Shown piece after piece: positions 22,409-30,078 of a DNA stretch of 64,000 nucleotides (positions within the stretch are counted from its first letter, which is position 1; each line of letters starts with the position of its first letter). The notes below the pieces were generated by a model that did not search any database, had not been told where the DNA came from, and was given only the letters and a program-made list of their open reading frames with translations. The stretch lies in the NCBI GenBank assembly GCA_900546845.1, contig UREK01000014.1, forward strand, positions 1 to 64,000. The letters run 5' to 3'. Made by a program: the position numbers and the translations under genes. The stretch comes from an uncultured Eubacteriales bacterium. GTDB taxonomy: Bacteria; Bacillota; Clostridia; Christensenellales; CAG-138.

Positions 22409-23692
22409 ATGAGGATAGCTTTATACGCTCGTGTGAGCACCGAAGAACAGGCAATTCATGGGCTTTCGATTGAAGCACAGTCGGAAGCCTTGGAAGAATG
22501 GGCAAAGCAGGAACATGCAAATGTTGTCGGCACTTACATCGATGCCGGAATATCTGCCCGCAAGCCCGCGTCAAAGCGTCCCAGCATGCAGCGCTTGCTG
22601 GCAGACATCGAGCGCGGAAAAATTGATATGGTAGTGTTCACGAAGCTGGATCGGTGGTTCCGCAATATTGCAGAGTATTATAAGGTGCAAGAGATTCTGG
22701 AGCGGCATGGTGTGAATTGGAGGACGATCCATGAGGATTATGATACCTCTACCGCATCCGGCCGATTTAAAGTGAACATAATGCTGGCCGTTGCGCAAGA
22801 TGAGGCAGATCGGACGAGCGAACGGATTAAGGCGGTGTTTGACAGTAAGCGCAAGCGTGGAGAAGTGGTTTCTGGATCCGTCCCGCCGGGAATAAAAATA
22901 TGCAACAAGAAATTTATTGTAGACGAGGACAAAGCCCCGATCATGCGGGATGTTTTCAATTTTTTCATAGCGAATCACTCCGTGTACGCTACCCAGCGTT
23001 ATGCCGCAAATACGCACGGCTTTCTGCGTGACACAAGCACCCTGAAGCGCCTGCTTGCAAACCCGCTTTATCGTGGACGCGTTGTAGACGAAGCAACCTT
23101 CGATTTGGCAAAGGAACTGCTTTCCGTTCGTTCGCAGCGCAATTCTGGCTCCCCGCGTGGCCGCATATATCTCTTTAAAGGCATGTTGCACTGCGATGTG
23201 TGCGGAGGCATGATGTCCGGGATCGTATGTAAGGATTTCTACTATTACCGATGCAATAAACATACCTTTACCGGGAATTGTCCAAACAGCAAGTACATCC
23301 GCGAAAGCCATGTGGAACAGTGGCTGCTTGAACGCGTTGTGAGTGAGTGCGATGCATACAATTCCAGAATCACCCAGGAACGCACCGAAAGGCCGCGCAT
23401 TGATGATGCCGGGATAAGGCGTAAAATGTCCAAGCTGAAAGATCTGTATCTGTCCGACCTGATAGACCGGGACGAGTACGAGCGCGACTACACCGAGCTG
23501 AGGCAGACGCTTGAAAAAGTGCAGGAAGCAGAACCTCCCGCAAGGCCAATAGACGTAGAGTACGTGCGCTCTGCGGTCGCCATGTACGATGATCTGGAAC
23601 GGCCAGAAAAGAAGGAGTTCTGGATGCGCATAGTAAAAGAAATCATCGCATACCCAGACGGTACGTTTTCATTTGTGTTGCGTAATATATAA
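22409..23692 (+). CDS. int: Large serine recombinase (phage integrase)
   Basis: Product of 427 residues from ATG 22409-22411. The resolvase catalytic domain (about 1-150) starts MRIALYARVSTEEQ with the nucleophile Ser10 and contains RPSMQRLLADIERGKID, VFTKLDRWFRN and AQDEADRTSERI. A recombinase domain follows, then a zinc ribbon (CDVCGGMMSG with later CNKHTFTGNC) and a coiled-coil segment (DLIDRDEYERDYTELRQTL). It integrates and, with an unknown directionality factor, excises the prophage. It lies at the extreme right end beside the presumed attR. Confidence 0.95.
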   Translation: MRIALYARVSTEEQAIHGLSIEAQSEALEEWAKQEHANVVGTYIDAGISARKPASKRPSMQRLLADIERGKIDMVVFTKLDRWFRNIAEYYKVQEILERHGVNWRTIHEDYDTSTASGRFKVNIMLAVAQDEADRTSERIKAVFDSKRKRGEVVSGSVPPGIKICNKKFIVDEDKAPIMRDVFNFFIANHSVYATQRYAANTHGFLRDTSTLKRLLANPLYRGRVVDEATFDLAKELLSVRSQRNSGSPRGRIYLFKGMLHCDVCGGMMSGIVCKDFYYYRCNKHTFTGNCPNSKYIRESHVEQWLLERVVSECDAYNSRITQERTERPRIDDAGIRRKMSKLKDLYLSDLIDRDEYERDYTELRQTLEKVQEAEPPARPIDVEYVRSAVAMYDDLERPEKKEFWMRIVKEIIAYPDGTFSFVLRNI

Positions 23693-23712
23693 TATGTGTT
23701 GCCTGGTGGTAT
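23685..23712. other. Probable attR at the prophage-host junction
   Basis: The recombinase stop is at 23690-23692. Immediately after it, the reading frame of a substrate-binding protein appears without its N-terminal part, beginning at PGGMPFMTLEY. The crossover must lie in these few bases. The attL copy of the core is outside the window, so the exact core dinucleotide cannot be read. Confidence 0.6.
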
Positions 23713-24286
23713 GCCCTTCATGACGCTGGAATATGTCCTTAAACAGCATGGGCTCACACCCGGCGTGGATGTGGAGGTTATCAACAACATCCAGTTTAAC
23801 CTGATGGGCGGTGCGTTCGAAAGCGGTACGGGCGACTTTGTCACGCTTTTCGAGCCGACAGCCTCCGAATTTGAAGCCGCTGGTAAGGGGTATATTGTCG
23901 CAAATGTAGGCTTGGAATCCGGCGAGGTGCCGTATACCGCGTTCATGGTCGCGCCGGATACTATTGAAGAGGATCCTGCATTCGTCGAGGCGTTCGTGCG
24001 GGCGTTGTACCGCGCGCAGCTCTGGGTGCAATCCGCAAGCGATGCGGAGATCGCCGAGGCGATGCAGCCTTTCTTCCCCGATTCTTCCATCGAAACGCTT
24101 TCCACAGTCGCGCAGAGCTACCGGGCGACCGATTCCTGGACGCAGACGCCGGTTATGACGGAAGACTCGTTTATACGCCTCCAAGATATTATGGAGAGCG
24201 CGGGCGAGCTGAGCGAACGTGTGGAATTCGCGGAGCTGGTTGACAACAGTTTTGCGGAGGCCGCAGTCGCGCAGGCTGGGAAGTAA
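23696..24286 (+). pseudogene. ABC transporter substrate-binding protein, 3' fragment split by prophage
   Basis: The frame encodes about 196 residues corresponding to the C-terminal half to two thirds of an NMT1/SsuA-type periplasmic binding lipoprotein: GGMPFMTLEYVLKQHGL, NNIQFNLMGGAFESGTGDF, VTLFEPTASEFEAAGKGY and SGEVPYTAFMV. The signal peptide and first lobe are missing, and the preceding bases belong to the recombinase. The complete gene would be restored on excision. Substrate (sulfonate, pyrimidine precursor or similar) cannot be told. Confidence 0.85.
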
Positions 24287-24376
24287 AAAGGCGGGGATCT
24301 TCAAGCGTACCCCGGGCGCGTTGTTCGCCCGGGGTTGTGCGTTGCCCGCAGCGCCAAGATAGAGTGGCAGCATACA

Positions 24377-24401
24377 AAAGCCGCCGAATCTCCCGGCGGC
24401 A
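24377..24401 (-). terminator. Terminator after CD1247-type gene
   Basis: GCCGCCG/CGGCGGC (24380-24400) followed on the minus strand by TTTTG. A second GC-rich hairpin at 24310-24334 lies after the plus-strand pseudogene but lacks a clear T-run. Confidence 0.65.
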
Positions 24402-24445
24402 ATTTGTTCCATGTTATTGGAAATTAAAGTTTGTTTGCGGCCTGC

Positions 24446-24856
24446 TTACTCATCGTCCTCAGCCTTGGGAATGACAGGCTCGTTGCAGTTGGGGCAGATC
24501 AGCTCTTCATCCGATTCCAGCATATCCTGATCGAAATAGACGGTTTCGCCGCAATGCGGGCATTCCACCTCAACAAAGTCATCCTCGAAATCGTCGCCGC
24601 AGCAATCGCAGTCGCATGCGTCGTCATCGTCGATAAGCGCGTCGAGGCATTCGTCGATGTCGGAAAGCTCGTCGCAGATGTCGTCGATGCACTCATCCAG
24701 GTCGATGATTGCTTCTTCGTTTTCATCGATGGTGCCGGCCATCTCGTCCATGGTTTCGATCATTGCGAGCAGCAGCTTGCCCTGCGCGTCGCCGCCGATC
24801 TCCATGCCGTCCGCAAGGCCGCGCAAATAAGCGACCTTTTCTTTCATGTATCCCAT
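24446..24856 (-). CDS. CD1247-type protein with C-terminal zinc ribbon
   Basis: Product of 136 residues. The N-terminal segment MKEKVAYLRGLADGMEIG then GKLLLAMIETMDEMA matches the CD1247 N-terminal domain found in clostridia. A very acidic middle (many Asp and Glu, CDCDCCGDD) leads to a zinc ribbon CPHCGETVYFD then CPNCNEPV. GGAGG is seven bases before ATG 24854-24856. It precedes the gene set of translation factor efp in the same direction. Function unknown; a regulatory or chaperone-like role is possible. Confidence 0.85.
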   Translation of the reverse strand: MGYMKEKVAYLRGLADGMEIGGDAQGKLLLAMIETMDEMAGTIDENEEAIIDLDECIDDICDELSDIDECLDALIDDDDACDCDCCGDDFEDDFVEVECPHCGETVYFDQDMLESDEELICPNCNEPVIPKAEDDE

Positions 24857-24892
24857 AGGTAAACCTCCGCTATGTTATGTTGTTAGGTTTTG

Positions 24893-25456
24893 TCAAACGC
24901 GCTCCATATATTCGCCGGTACGGGTATCCACACGGATACGGTCGCCCTCGTTGACGAACAGAGGAACGTTGATCTTGAAGCCGGTTTCAAGCGTAGCGGG
25001 CTTGGTGGTGCCGGTCGCAGTGTCGCCGCGGAAGCCGGGCTCGGTCTCGGTAACGGTCAGTTCCACGAAGTTGGGCGCCGCCACGGAGAACGGAGTGCCC
25101 TTGAAGAAGCGGATGGTCACGTTCTCATTTTCCACGATAAAGTCGATCGCGTCCTCCACCTGCTCATGGTTGAGCGGGAGCTGCTCGTAGGTCTCCGTAT
25201 CCATGAAGTAGTAAAGCTCGCCATCGTTGTAGAGATACTGCATCTCCTTGGTTTCGATGTGCGCGGTGGGGTACTTGTCCGTCGGGCTGAAGGTGCGCTC
25301 CAGCACCGCGCCGGTCATGACGTTCTTAAGCCGCGTGCGCACAAAGGCCGCGCCCTTGCCAGGCTTCACATGCTGGAAATCCGCAATGGACCATACGTTG
25401 CCATCGATCTCAACCGTAACGCCCTTTCTGAAATCGCCCGCCATAATCATTGCCAT
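24893..25456 (-). CDS. efp: Elongation factor P
   Basis: Product of 187 residues with all three EF-P domains: AGDFRKGVTVEIDGNVWSI, FQHVKPGKGAAFVRTRLKN, and the C-terminal FVNEGDRIRVDTRTGEYMER. It rescues ribosomes stalled at polyproline. The loop lysine in KPGKGAA is the residue that is modified in other bacteria; no modification gene is visible here. GGAGG precedes the first ATG by ten bases. A predicted promoter lies about 45 bases upstream. Confidence 0.97.
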   Translation of the reverse strand: MAMIMAGDFRKGVTVEIDGNVWSIADFQHVKPGKGAAFVRTRLKNVMTGAVLERTFSPTDKYPTAHIETKEMQYLYNDGELYYFMDTETYEQLPLNHEQVEDAIDFIVENENVTIRFFKGTPFSVAAPNFVELTVTETEPGFRGDTATGTTKPATLETGFKINVPLFVNEGDRIRVDTRTGEYMERV

Positions 25457-25498
25457 AGGTAATAATCCTCCAAAGTGGTTTTTTATTGCGTTTGTATG

Positions 25499-25526
25499 AT
25501 TTTACCATGCCGCGCGCACACAGCAA
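25499..25526 (-). promoter_or_regulatory. Promoter of efp
   Basis: On the minus strand TTGCTG (25526-25521), a 16-base spacer and TAAAAT (25504-25499), upstream of efp. Confidence 0.5.
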
Positions 25527-25533
25527 CGCCATG

Positions 25534-25551
25534 ATACACAATACTGTGTAT
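25534..25551. promoter_or_regulatory. Perfect palindrome upstream of efp promoter
   Basis: ATACACA-ATAC-TGTGTAT is a perfect 7-4-7 inverted repeat located just upstream of the -35 element of the predicted efp promoter. It resembles an operator of a dimeric regulator; the regulator is unknown. Confidence 0.5.
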
Positions 25552-25619
25552 TATATTACCACATCCGCATGCATTCAAACAAGGGATTTATCGCATCCGC
25601 ATTAAATTTACCCAAAGTT

Positions 25620-26656
25620 TTATGCGGTATTGCGCCATCCCTCTCCGATCAGCCATTCGGTATGGAACCATCCCGGGGAAAGCACAATCTGCTCCAGCTG
25701 AAAACGGTCCCCGAGATTTACCGTATAAGCCTTGTTTTCCATGAAATAGATCGCGGTATTGTGTACAGGGAAGGGCTCGGACATCCTCCCCGTCTCAATC
25801 TCATATACACCCACGCTTCTATATAGTTGTCCTCCCGGAGCCAGGTGCAGAACACGGCGTTCCCATTTGCGGCGGCGCGGACATTATTGGCATTTTCTTC
25901 TTCGAATACCGCCGTCCGTCCATCCCCTTCTGCTTCCAGCAAATAGAGACCGTTTAGATTACGGCAAAGGATCTTGTCTCCCAAATGCTGCACTGGGGTA
26001 GGCATGGCTTCCTTTACAACCATTACGTGCTCCGGAGCATCCACATCAATCGCAAAAAGAGAATATGCGTTGGAGCAATACGGGTCGTCGTTAATCCTGC
26101 GCGAAACGTATACCGTCTCCCCCACCACATCCAGATAATTCCACCGGAGATTTTCCAGCACGGAAATGCAGTTTGAACCATCTTTCTCCATGCGGTGCAG
26201 CGTGTTCTCCACAAAGAAGAAAACGAATTCCTTTGTCGTAATCATATTGGCAACAGTTCCGTCCCGGAGCTTCGTGACAGCCCCGGTTTCGTAATCAAAT
26301 CGGAATATCCCCTTTTCCTCATGGCCGATATAGTACAGCGCGTCATCGGATGCGTTGATCAGGCCATTGCAATCCTCTGCAAGTACCTGGACCTCCCTTT
26401 GCGCATCTATGGAGCAGAGCGTATAATCGAGGATGTTTTGGAAATAAATTACACCGTCCCGCGCGTCCGCCATTCCGAATGCGCCGCAGTTCACCGCATC
26501 CGCGCCGTAAGGAGCGAGGTCCGCCGGTTCCCAAACAAAGGGTTCCTCCTCCGGAACAAGGCTTGGCGCAGGTTCTTCTTCAGCCGCAAGATTGCACGCG
26601 CAAAGGAACGCCGTGCAAAGGGCAAGCAGGGCAATTTCACTTCTCAGTTTCCCCAT
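25620..26656 (-). pseudogene. Lipoprotein with propeller-like repeats, frameshifted near 25,815
   Basis: The N-terminus is a lipoprotein signal (MGKLRSEIALLALCTAFLCAC), followed by a DUF5050-like propeller domain (GVIYFQNILDYTLCSID, ALYYIGHEEKGIFRFD, TVYVSRRINDDPY). The main frame runs 25718-26656, but its last 30 residues are unnatural. The proper C-terminus (VYEIETGRMSEPFPVHNTAI, then YFMENKAYTVNLGDRF) continues in another frame to 25620. The shift lies at a short TATATA run, where loss of one TA would restore the frame. It may be a real mutation, a phase-variable site or a sequencing error. Confidence 0.78.
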
Positions 26657-26694
26657 GCGTTCCTTTCAGTCCTTTCAAAGCGGGCTCCCCAAAA

Positions 26695-26730
26695 AGCAGC
26701 GGCGCGGGCTTTGCTTTCCGTCCGCGCCGT
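26695..26730 (-). terminator. Terminator after SpoIID-type gene
   Basis: CGGCGCGG/CCGCGCCG (26700-26729) with a 14-base loop and a minus-strand TTTTT after the stem. It lies just downstream of the 26,740 stop. Confidence 0.7.
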
Positions 26731-26739
26731 GTTTTTCGT

Positions 26740-28827
26740 TTATGGCTCCGTCCCGCTGCTTCGCAGCGCCGCGCATACGCGCACAGCGTCCGCAATGGTG
26801 ATGTTGCTGTCATGGTCGATGTCGGCCGCCTGCTGTTGGGAGTATGAGAGCAGCTTCATCCCCGCGGCATGCTTGGCAACCGCAAGCGCGTCGCGCACAG
26901 TAATCGCCCCATCGCCGTCAATGTCACGGACGTCCACCGGATCCGGCGTGATATACTCCGTAATCCCGACATAGTGTCCGTAAAGATAGCCGTAGCGGTT
27001 CACGGCCTTTCCGCTTGCGTCTGTGCCGACATAAACGTAATACCACGCGCCTGAGCGGGCATAGATGTCAAACGTTGTGCCGAGCGGCAGCACCGCAATT
27101 TTCTTGGAGCTGCTTGTAGCTTCTTCCCGGAAATTCACGCCCTCATTGACGTTGACAACCTTCCCGCGGGCGATCGCCTGGGAGCCGTCGTACTCCGTAT
27201 CCGGCAGCGGCAACACCGGCTGCTCGATCCGCTCGGTGATCGTCACATAGGTAGAGTGCACAAAGCCGACCGGCTGGCCTTCCACGTAAACCATCACGTA
27301 GTCCCACGCGCCGAGCTCGCCGTAAATGTCCACGGAAGTGCCCGAATTGAGCGTCGCCAGCCTCGCGTAATAGGTAGAAGGGCCTTCGCGCAGGCTCACG
27401 CCATCTGCGTTGATGTAGCCCCGGGCATACACCACGGGATCCGCGCCGGGCGGCAGCGGGTCGAGTGGCGGATTGAGGGTAATGTTTTCAATTATGGCGT
27501 TTGGATAATAAAACGAAAGAATATCCCTGTAGCCCATCCCCTCGTTTGCCATCTGCTGCGCACCGCGCTGGGAAAGGCCAATGCCCGCGCCCCAACGCCC
27601 ACGGTGGATGATGCATCCTGTCGCGTTCCCGTTTACGTCCGTCACATCCTCAGCCCAGTAAATACGCAGACTCCGGCCGCTCGTGAACACCCCCGCATCC
27701 TTAAGCAGCTTGGGTTCAAACGTCATGCTTTGCTGCGTATAGGCCGCGCCGTTTGCAGCCGCGTCATACACGATGGTGCATTGCGTCATGTTGCGGGTGA
27801 ATTCCGTCCAGATGTTTCCGTTCTTCGTGGGCGGCGTATGCAGCGAAACGGAATGAATATATGTGACCGCTACGCCGGACGTGCCGAGCGCCGCGTCCGC
27901 CTGAGCGCAAAGAAAATTATAAAGCGCCGTGCCGATGTTTTCCGCGCTCACCGCGCCATAGGGGATGGAAATCGTCTCGTGTTCTCCTTGGCTCGTGGTG
28001 GAAGGGTTCCTTAATTCATATGGGTCGAGTGAAACCTCGTAGCCGGTTTCCGTAATTGTCGTACCATCCACGGGATCTCCCCACTCATATTCCGGCAGAC
28101 TCGTTTCACCACCGTTGCTGGAGCAGTAAAACGCCCGCAGCAGCTTGCCATTCACCGTCAAAATTTCGCCGCGGCCCACCGTAGCATCGACCGCAGCGAT
28201 GACGTTCATGTCATAAGGGTCGTATCCGCTGTAAACTTGCATGCTGGATGATGAATCCGAGAAGTGGTACTCGCTTCCCGTGTTAATCTTTGTTACCGCA
28301 AGTGAAGCCGCGGCAACGGCCTGCGCCTTGAGCGCCTCCAGCGGGAAGCTATTGCTCATCTCATGGCCGATTACGCCGTAAAGATATTGATCCAGCGGCA
28401 CCTCGTTAACCACCTGAATATACGCTCCGCTGGAGGAAGTTTCCACCGTGAAATGAAAATGCCCAAGATAGGCGTTGCCACGCACATCAGAATCACAGTC
28501 CGTGAACACGACCGCGCCCGCCGTCGGCGAAACATATTCCCGCGCGAGCACGAAGCGTTCGCCGGTATACAGCAGCCCCTGCATGGAATGCGTGACCTCC
28601 AGCAGGCCGGCGTCATTGATCTTCACCGTGAGCGTGCCGCCCCAGAAGGTCTTGCCATTTTCGTAAATGAAATAGCTGCCCATGGCGTTGAGCGTCAGCG
28701 TCTCGCGTCTGCCGGTGCTCAAAAGGATGCGCGCCCAGCTGTTGTCCGTTGCGCCGCTCGTAACGCCTGGGATAAGCGTTACTGCGAGCATCAGGAAGGC
28801 GAGCATGCATGCGGTTGTCTTTCTCAT
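26740..28827 (-). CDS. Secreted SpoIID/LytB-domain protein with two SH3 domains and a dockerin
   Basis: Product of 695 residues. A signal peptide (residues 1-26) is followed by a SpoIID/LytB domain (about 120-440) with VVNEVPLDQYLYGVIGHEM, FPLEALKAQAVAAASLAV, AFYCSSNGGET and HRGRWGAGIGLSQRGAQQM. Two bacterial SH3 domains follow (about 465-535 and 555-625). A C-terminal dockerin type I (DIDGDGAITVRDAL and DIDHDSNITIADAV) ends the protein. SpoIID enzymes strip side chains from peptidoglycan during engulfment; the SH3 and dockerin parts suggest wall attachment and binding to a cohesin partner. This combination is unusual for a sporulation enzyme. Confidence 0.88.
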   Translation of the reverse strand: MRKTTACMLAFLMLAVTLIPGVTSGATDNSWARILLSTGRRETLTLNAMGSYFIYENGKTFWGGTLTVKINDAGLLEVTHSMQGLLYTGERFVLAREYVSPTAGAVVFTDCDSDVRGNAYLGHFHFTVETSSSGAYIQVVNEVPLDQYLYGVIGHEMSNSFPLEALKAQAVAAASLAVTKINTGSEYHFSDSSSSMQVYSGYDPYDMNVIAAVDATVGRGEILTVNGKLLRAFYCSSNGGETSLPEYEWGDPVDGTTITETGYEVSLDPYELRNPSTTSQGEHETISIPYGAVSAENIGTALYNFLCAQADAALGTSGVAVTYIHSVSLHTPPTKNGNIWTEFTRNMTQCTIVYDAAANGAAYTQQSMTFEPKLLKDAGVFTSGRSLRIYWAEDVTDVNGNATGCIIHRGRWGAGIGLSQRGAQQMANEGMGYRDILSFYYPNAIIENITLNPPLDPLPPGADPVVYARGYINADGVSLREGPSTYYARLATLNSGTSVDIYGELGAWDYVMVYVEGQPVGFVHSTYVTITERIEQPVLPLPDTEYDGSQAIARGKVVNVNEGVNFREEATSSSKKIAVLPLGTTFDIYARSGAWYYVYVGTDASGKAVNRYGYLYGHYVGITEYITPDPVDVRDIDGDGAITVRDALAVAKHAAGMKLLSYSQQQAADIDHDSNITIADAVRVCAALRSSGTEP

Positions 28828-28960
28828 GGTTTCCCTCCGGCGTATATCTGCTTGGGTTTAATATAGCACATCCGTGCCCCGCACGCTTTAAACAAATTGT
28901 AAACGCGGCGCAACGCGAAATTGGAACCTGAGGCCCCCGTTGTGCAGCGCGCCTGTGTTC

Positions 28961-30046
28961 TTATTCCAGGAAATCCTTGAGCTTCTTGCTGCGGGAAGGA
29001 TGCCGGAGCTTGCGCAGCGCTTTCGCTTCGATCTGCCGGATGCGCTCGCGCGTGACGTTGAACTCCTTTCCGACCTCCTCCAGCGTGCGCGCCTTGCCGT
29101 CATCCAGGCCAAAGCGCAAGCGAAGCACCTTTTCCTCGCGCGGGGTGAGCGTATCGAGCACCTCCATCAACTGCTCTTTGAGCAGCGTAAAAGCAGCCAC
29201 CTCCGCAGGCGCGGGCGCGTCGTCGTCCGGGATAAAGTCGCCCAAGTGGCTGTCCTCCTCCTCGCCGATCGGCGTTTCAAGTGAAACCGGCTCCTGCGCG
29301 ACCTTGATGATCTCGCGCACCTTTTCTTCGGAGATGCCCATTTCCGCCGCAATCTCATCCGGCCGGGGCTCCCGTCCATATTCCTGCAAAAGCTGGCGGT
29401 TCACGCGGATGAGCTTGTTGATGGTCTCCACCATGTGTACCGGGATGCGGATGGTGCGCGCCTGGTCCGCAATCGCGCGCGTGATGGCCTGGCGGATCCA
29501 CCAGGTCGCATAGGTAGAGAACTTATAGCCCTTGCGGTAATCGAACTTCTCCACGGCTTTGATGAGGCCGAGGTTCCCTTCCTGGATCAGGTCGAGGAAC
29601 AGCATGCCGCGGCCCACATAGCGCTTGGCGACCGAAACCACAAGGCGCAGGTTCGCCTCCGCAAGCTGGCGCTTCGCTTCCTGGTCTCCATCCGCCATGC
29701 GCTTGGCGATTTCGATCTCCTCGTTTGCGCTCAAAAGTGGCACTTTGCCGATCTCTTTTAAATACATGCGCACGGGATCGTCGATGGCAACGCCTTCCGC
29801 GCCCGGGACGCCCGTCTCGATCTCCGCGATTTCTTCCCCGATGTCCTCCGCGACTTCGATTTCCTCCACCACGTCAATATTGAGCGCCTCGAAGCGGTCG
29901 TACAGCCGCTCGATCTGCTCGGAATTGAGTTCAAGCTCGGACAGGGTATCCATCACCTCCTGATAGGTCAGGATCCCTTTCGCCTTGCCGCGTTCGATCA
30001 ATTCCTCGATCTTATTTGTGTTCGTGTGAGGTTTATTCGCTTCCAA
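28961..30046 (-). CDS. rpoD: Primary sigma factor RpoD/SigA
   Basis: Product of 361 residues with region 1.2 (DDPVRMYLKEIGKVPLL), region 2 (YKFSTYATWWIRQAITRAI), region 3 and region 4 (TLEEVGKEFNVTRERIRQIE). It directs housekeeping transcription. The frame begins at TTG 30044-30046, preceded by AAGGAG; no in-frame ATG lies nearby upstream. It follows dnaG by 32 bp and is the third gene of the dgt-dnaG-rpoD operon typical of clostridia. Confidence 0.96.
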   Translation of the reverse strand: MEANKPHTNTNKIEELIERGKAKGILTYQEVMDTLSELELNSEQIERLYDRFEALNIDVVEEIEVAEDIGEEIAEIETGVPGAEGVAIDDPVRMYLKEIGKVPLLSANEEIEIAKRMADGDQEAKRQLAEANLRLVVSVAKRYVGRGMLFLDLIQEGNLGLIKAVEKFDYRKGYKFSTYATWWIRQAITRAIADQARTIRIPVHMVETINKLIRVNRQLLQEYGREPRPDEIAAEMGISEEKVREIIKVAQEPVSLETPIGEEEDSHLGDFIPDDDAPAPAEVAAFTLLKEQLMEVLDTLTPREEKVLRLRFGLDDGKARTLEEVGKEFNVTRERIRQIEAKALRKLRHPSRSKKLKDFLE

Positions 30047-30078
30047 CGCATCCCACTCCTTACTGTGCTAATCTTGGT

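Larger units (their letters stand above)
1..23695. mobile_element. Prophage, right-hand part (left end outside window)
   Basis: A continuous phage gene set runs from the left edge to a large serine recombinase: structural genes, terminase, replication and recombination genes, a Cro/CI switch and accessory genes. The right boundary is placed just after the recombinase stop (23690-23692), because the next frame is the headless 3' part of a host ABC-transporter binding protein. The left boundary and attL are not visible. The N4-gp56-type capsid, portal and gp10-like protein suggest a short-tailed or otherwise unusual virion, but the tail genes are outside the window. It is intact as far as visible: no broken core phage gene was seen. 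Confidence 0.93.
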
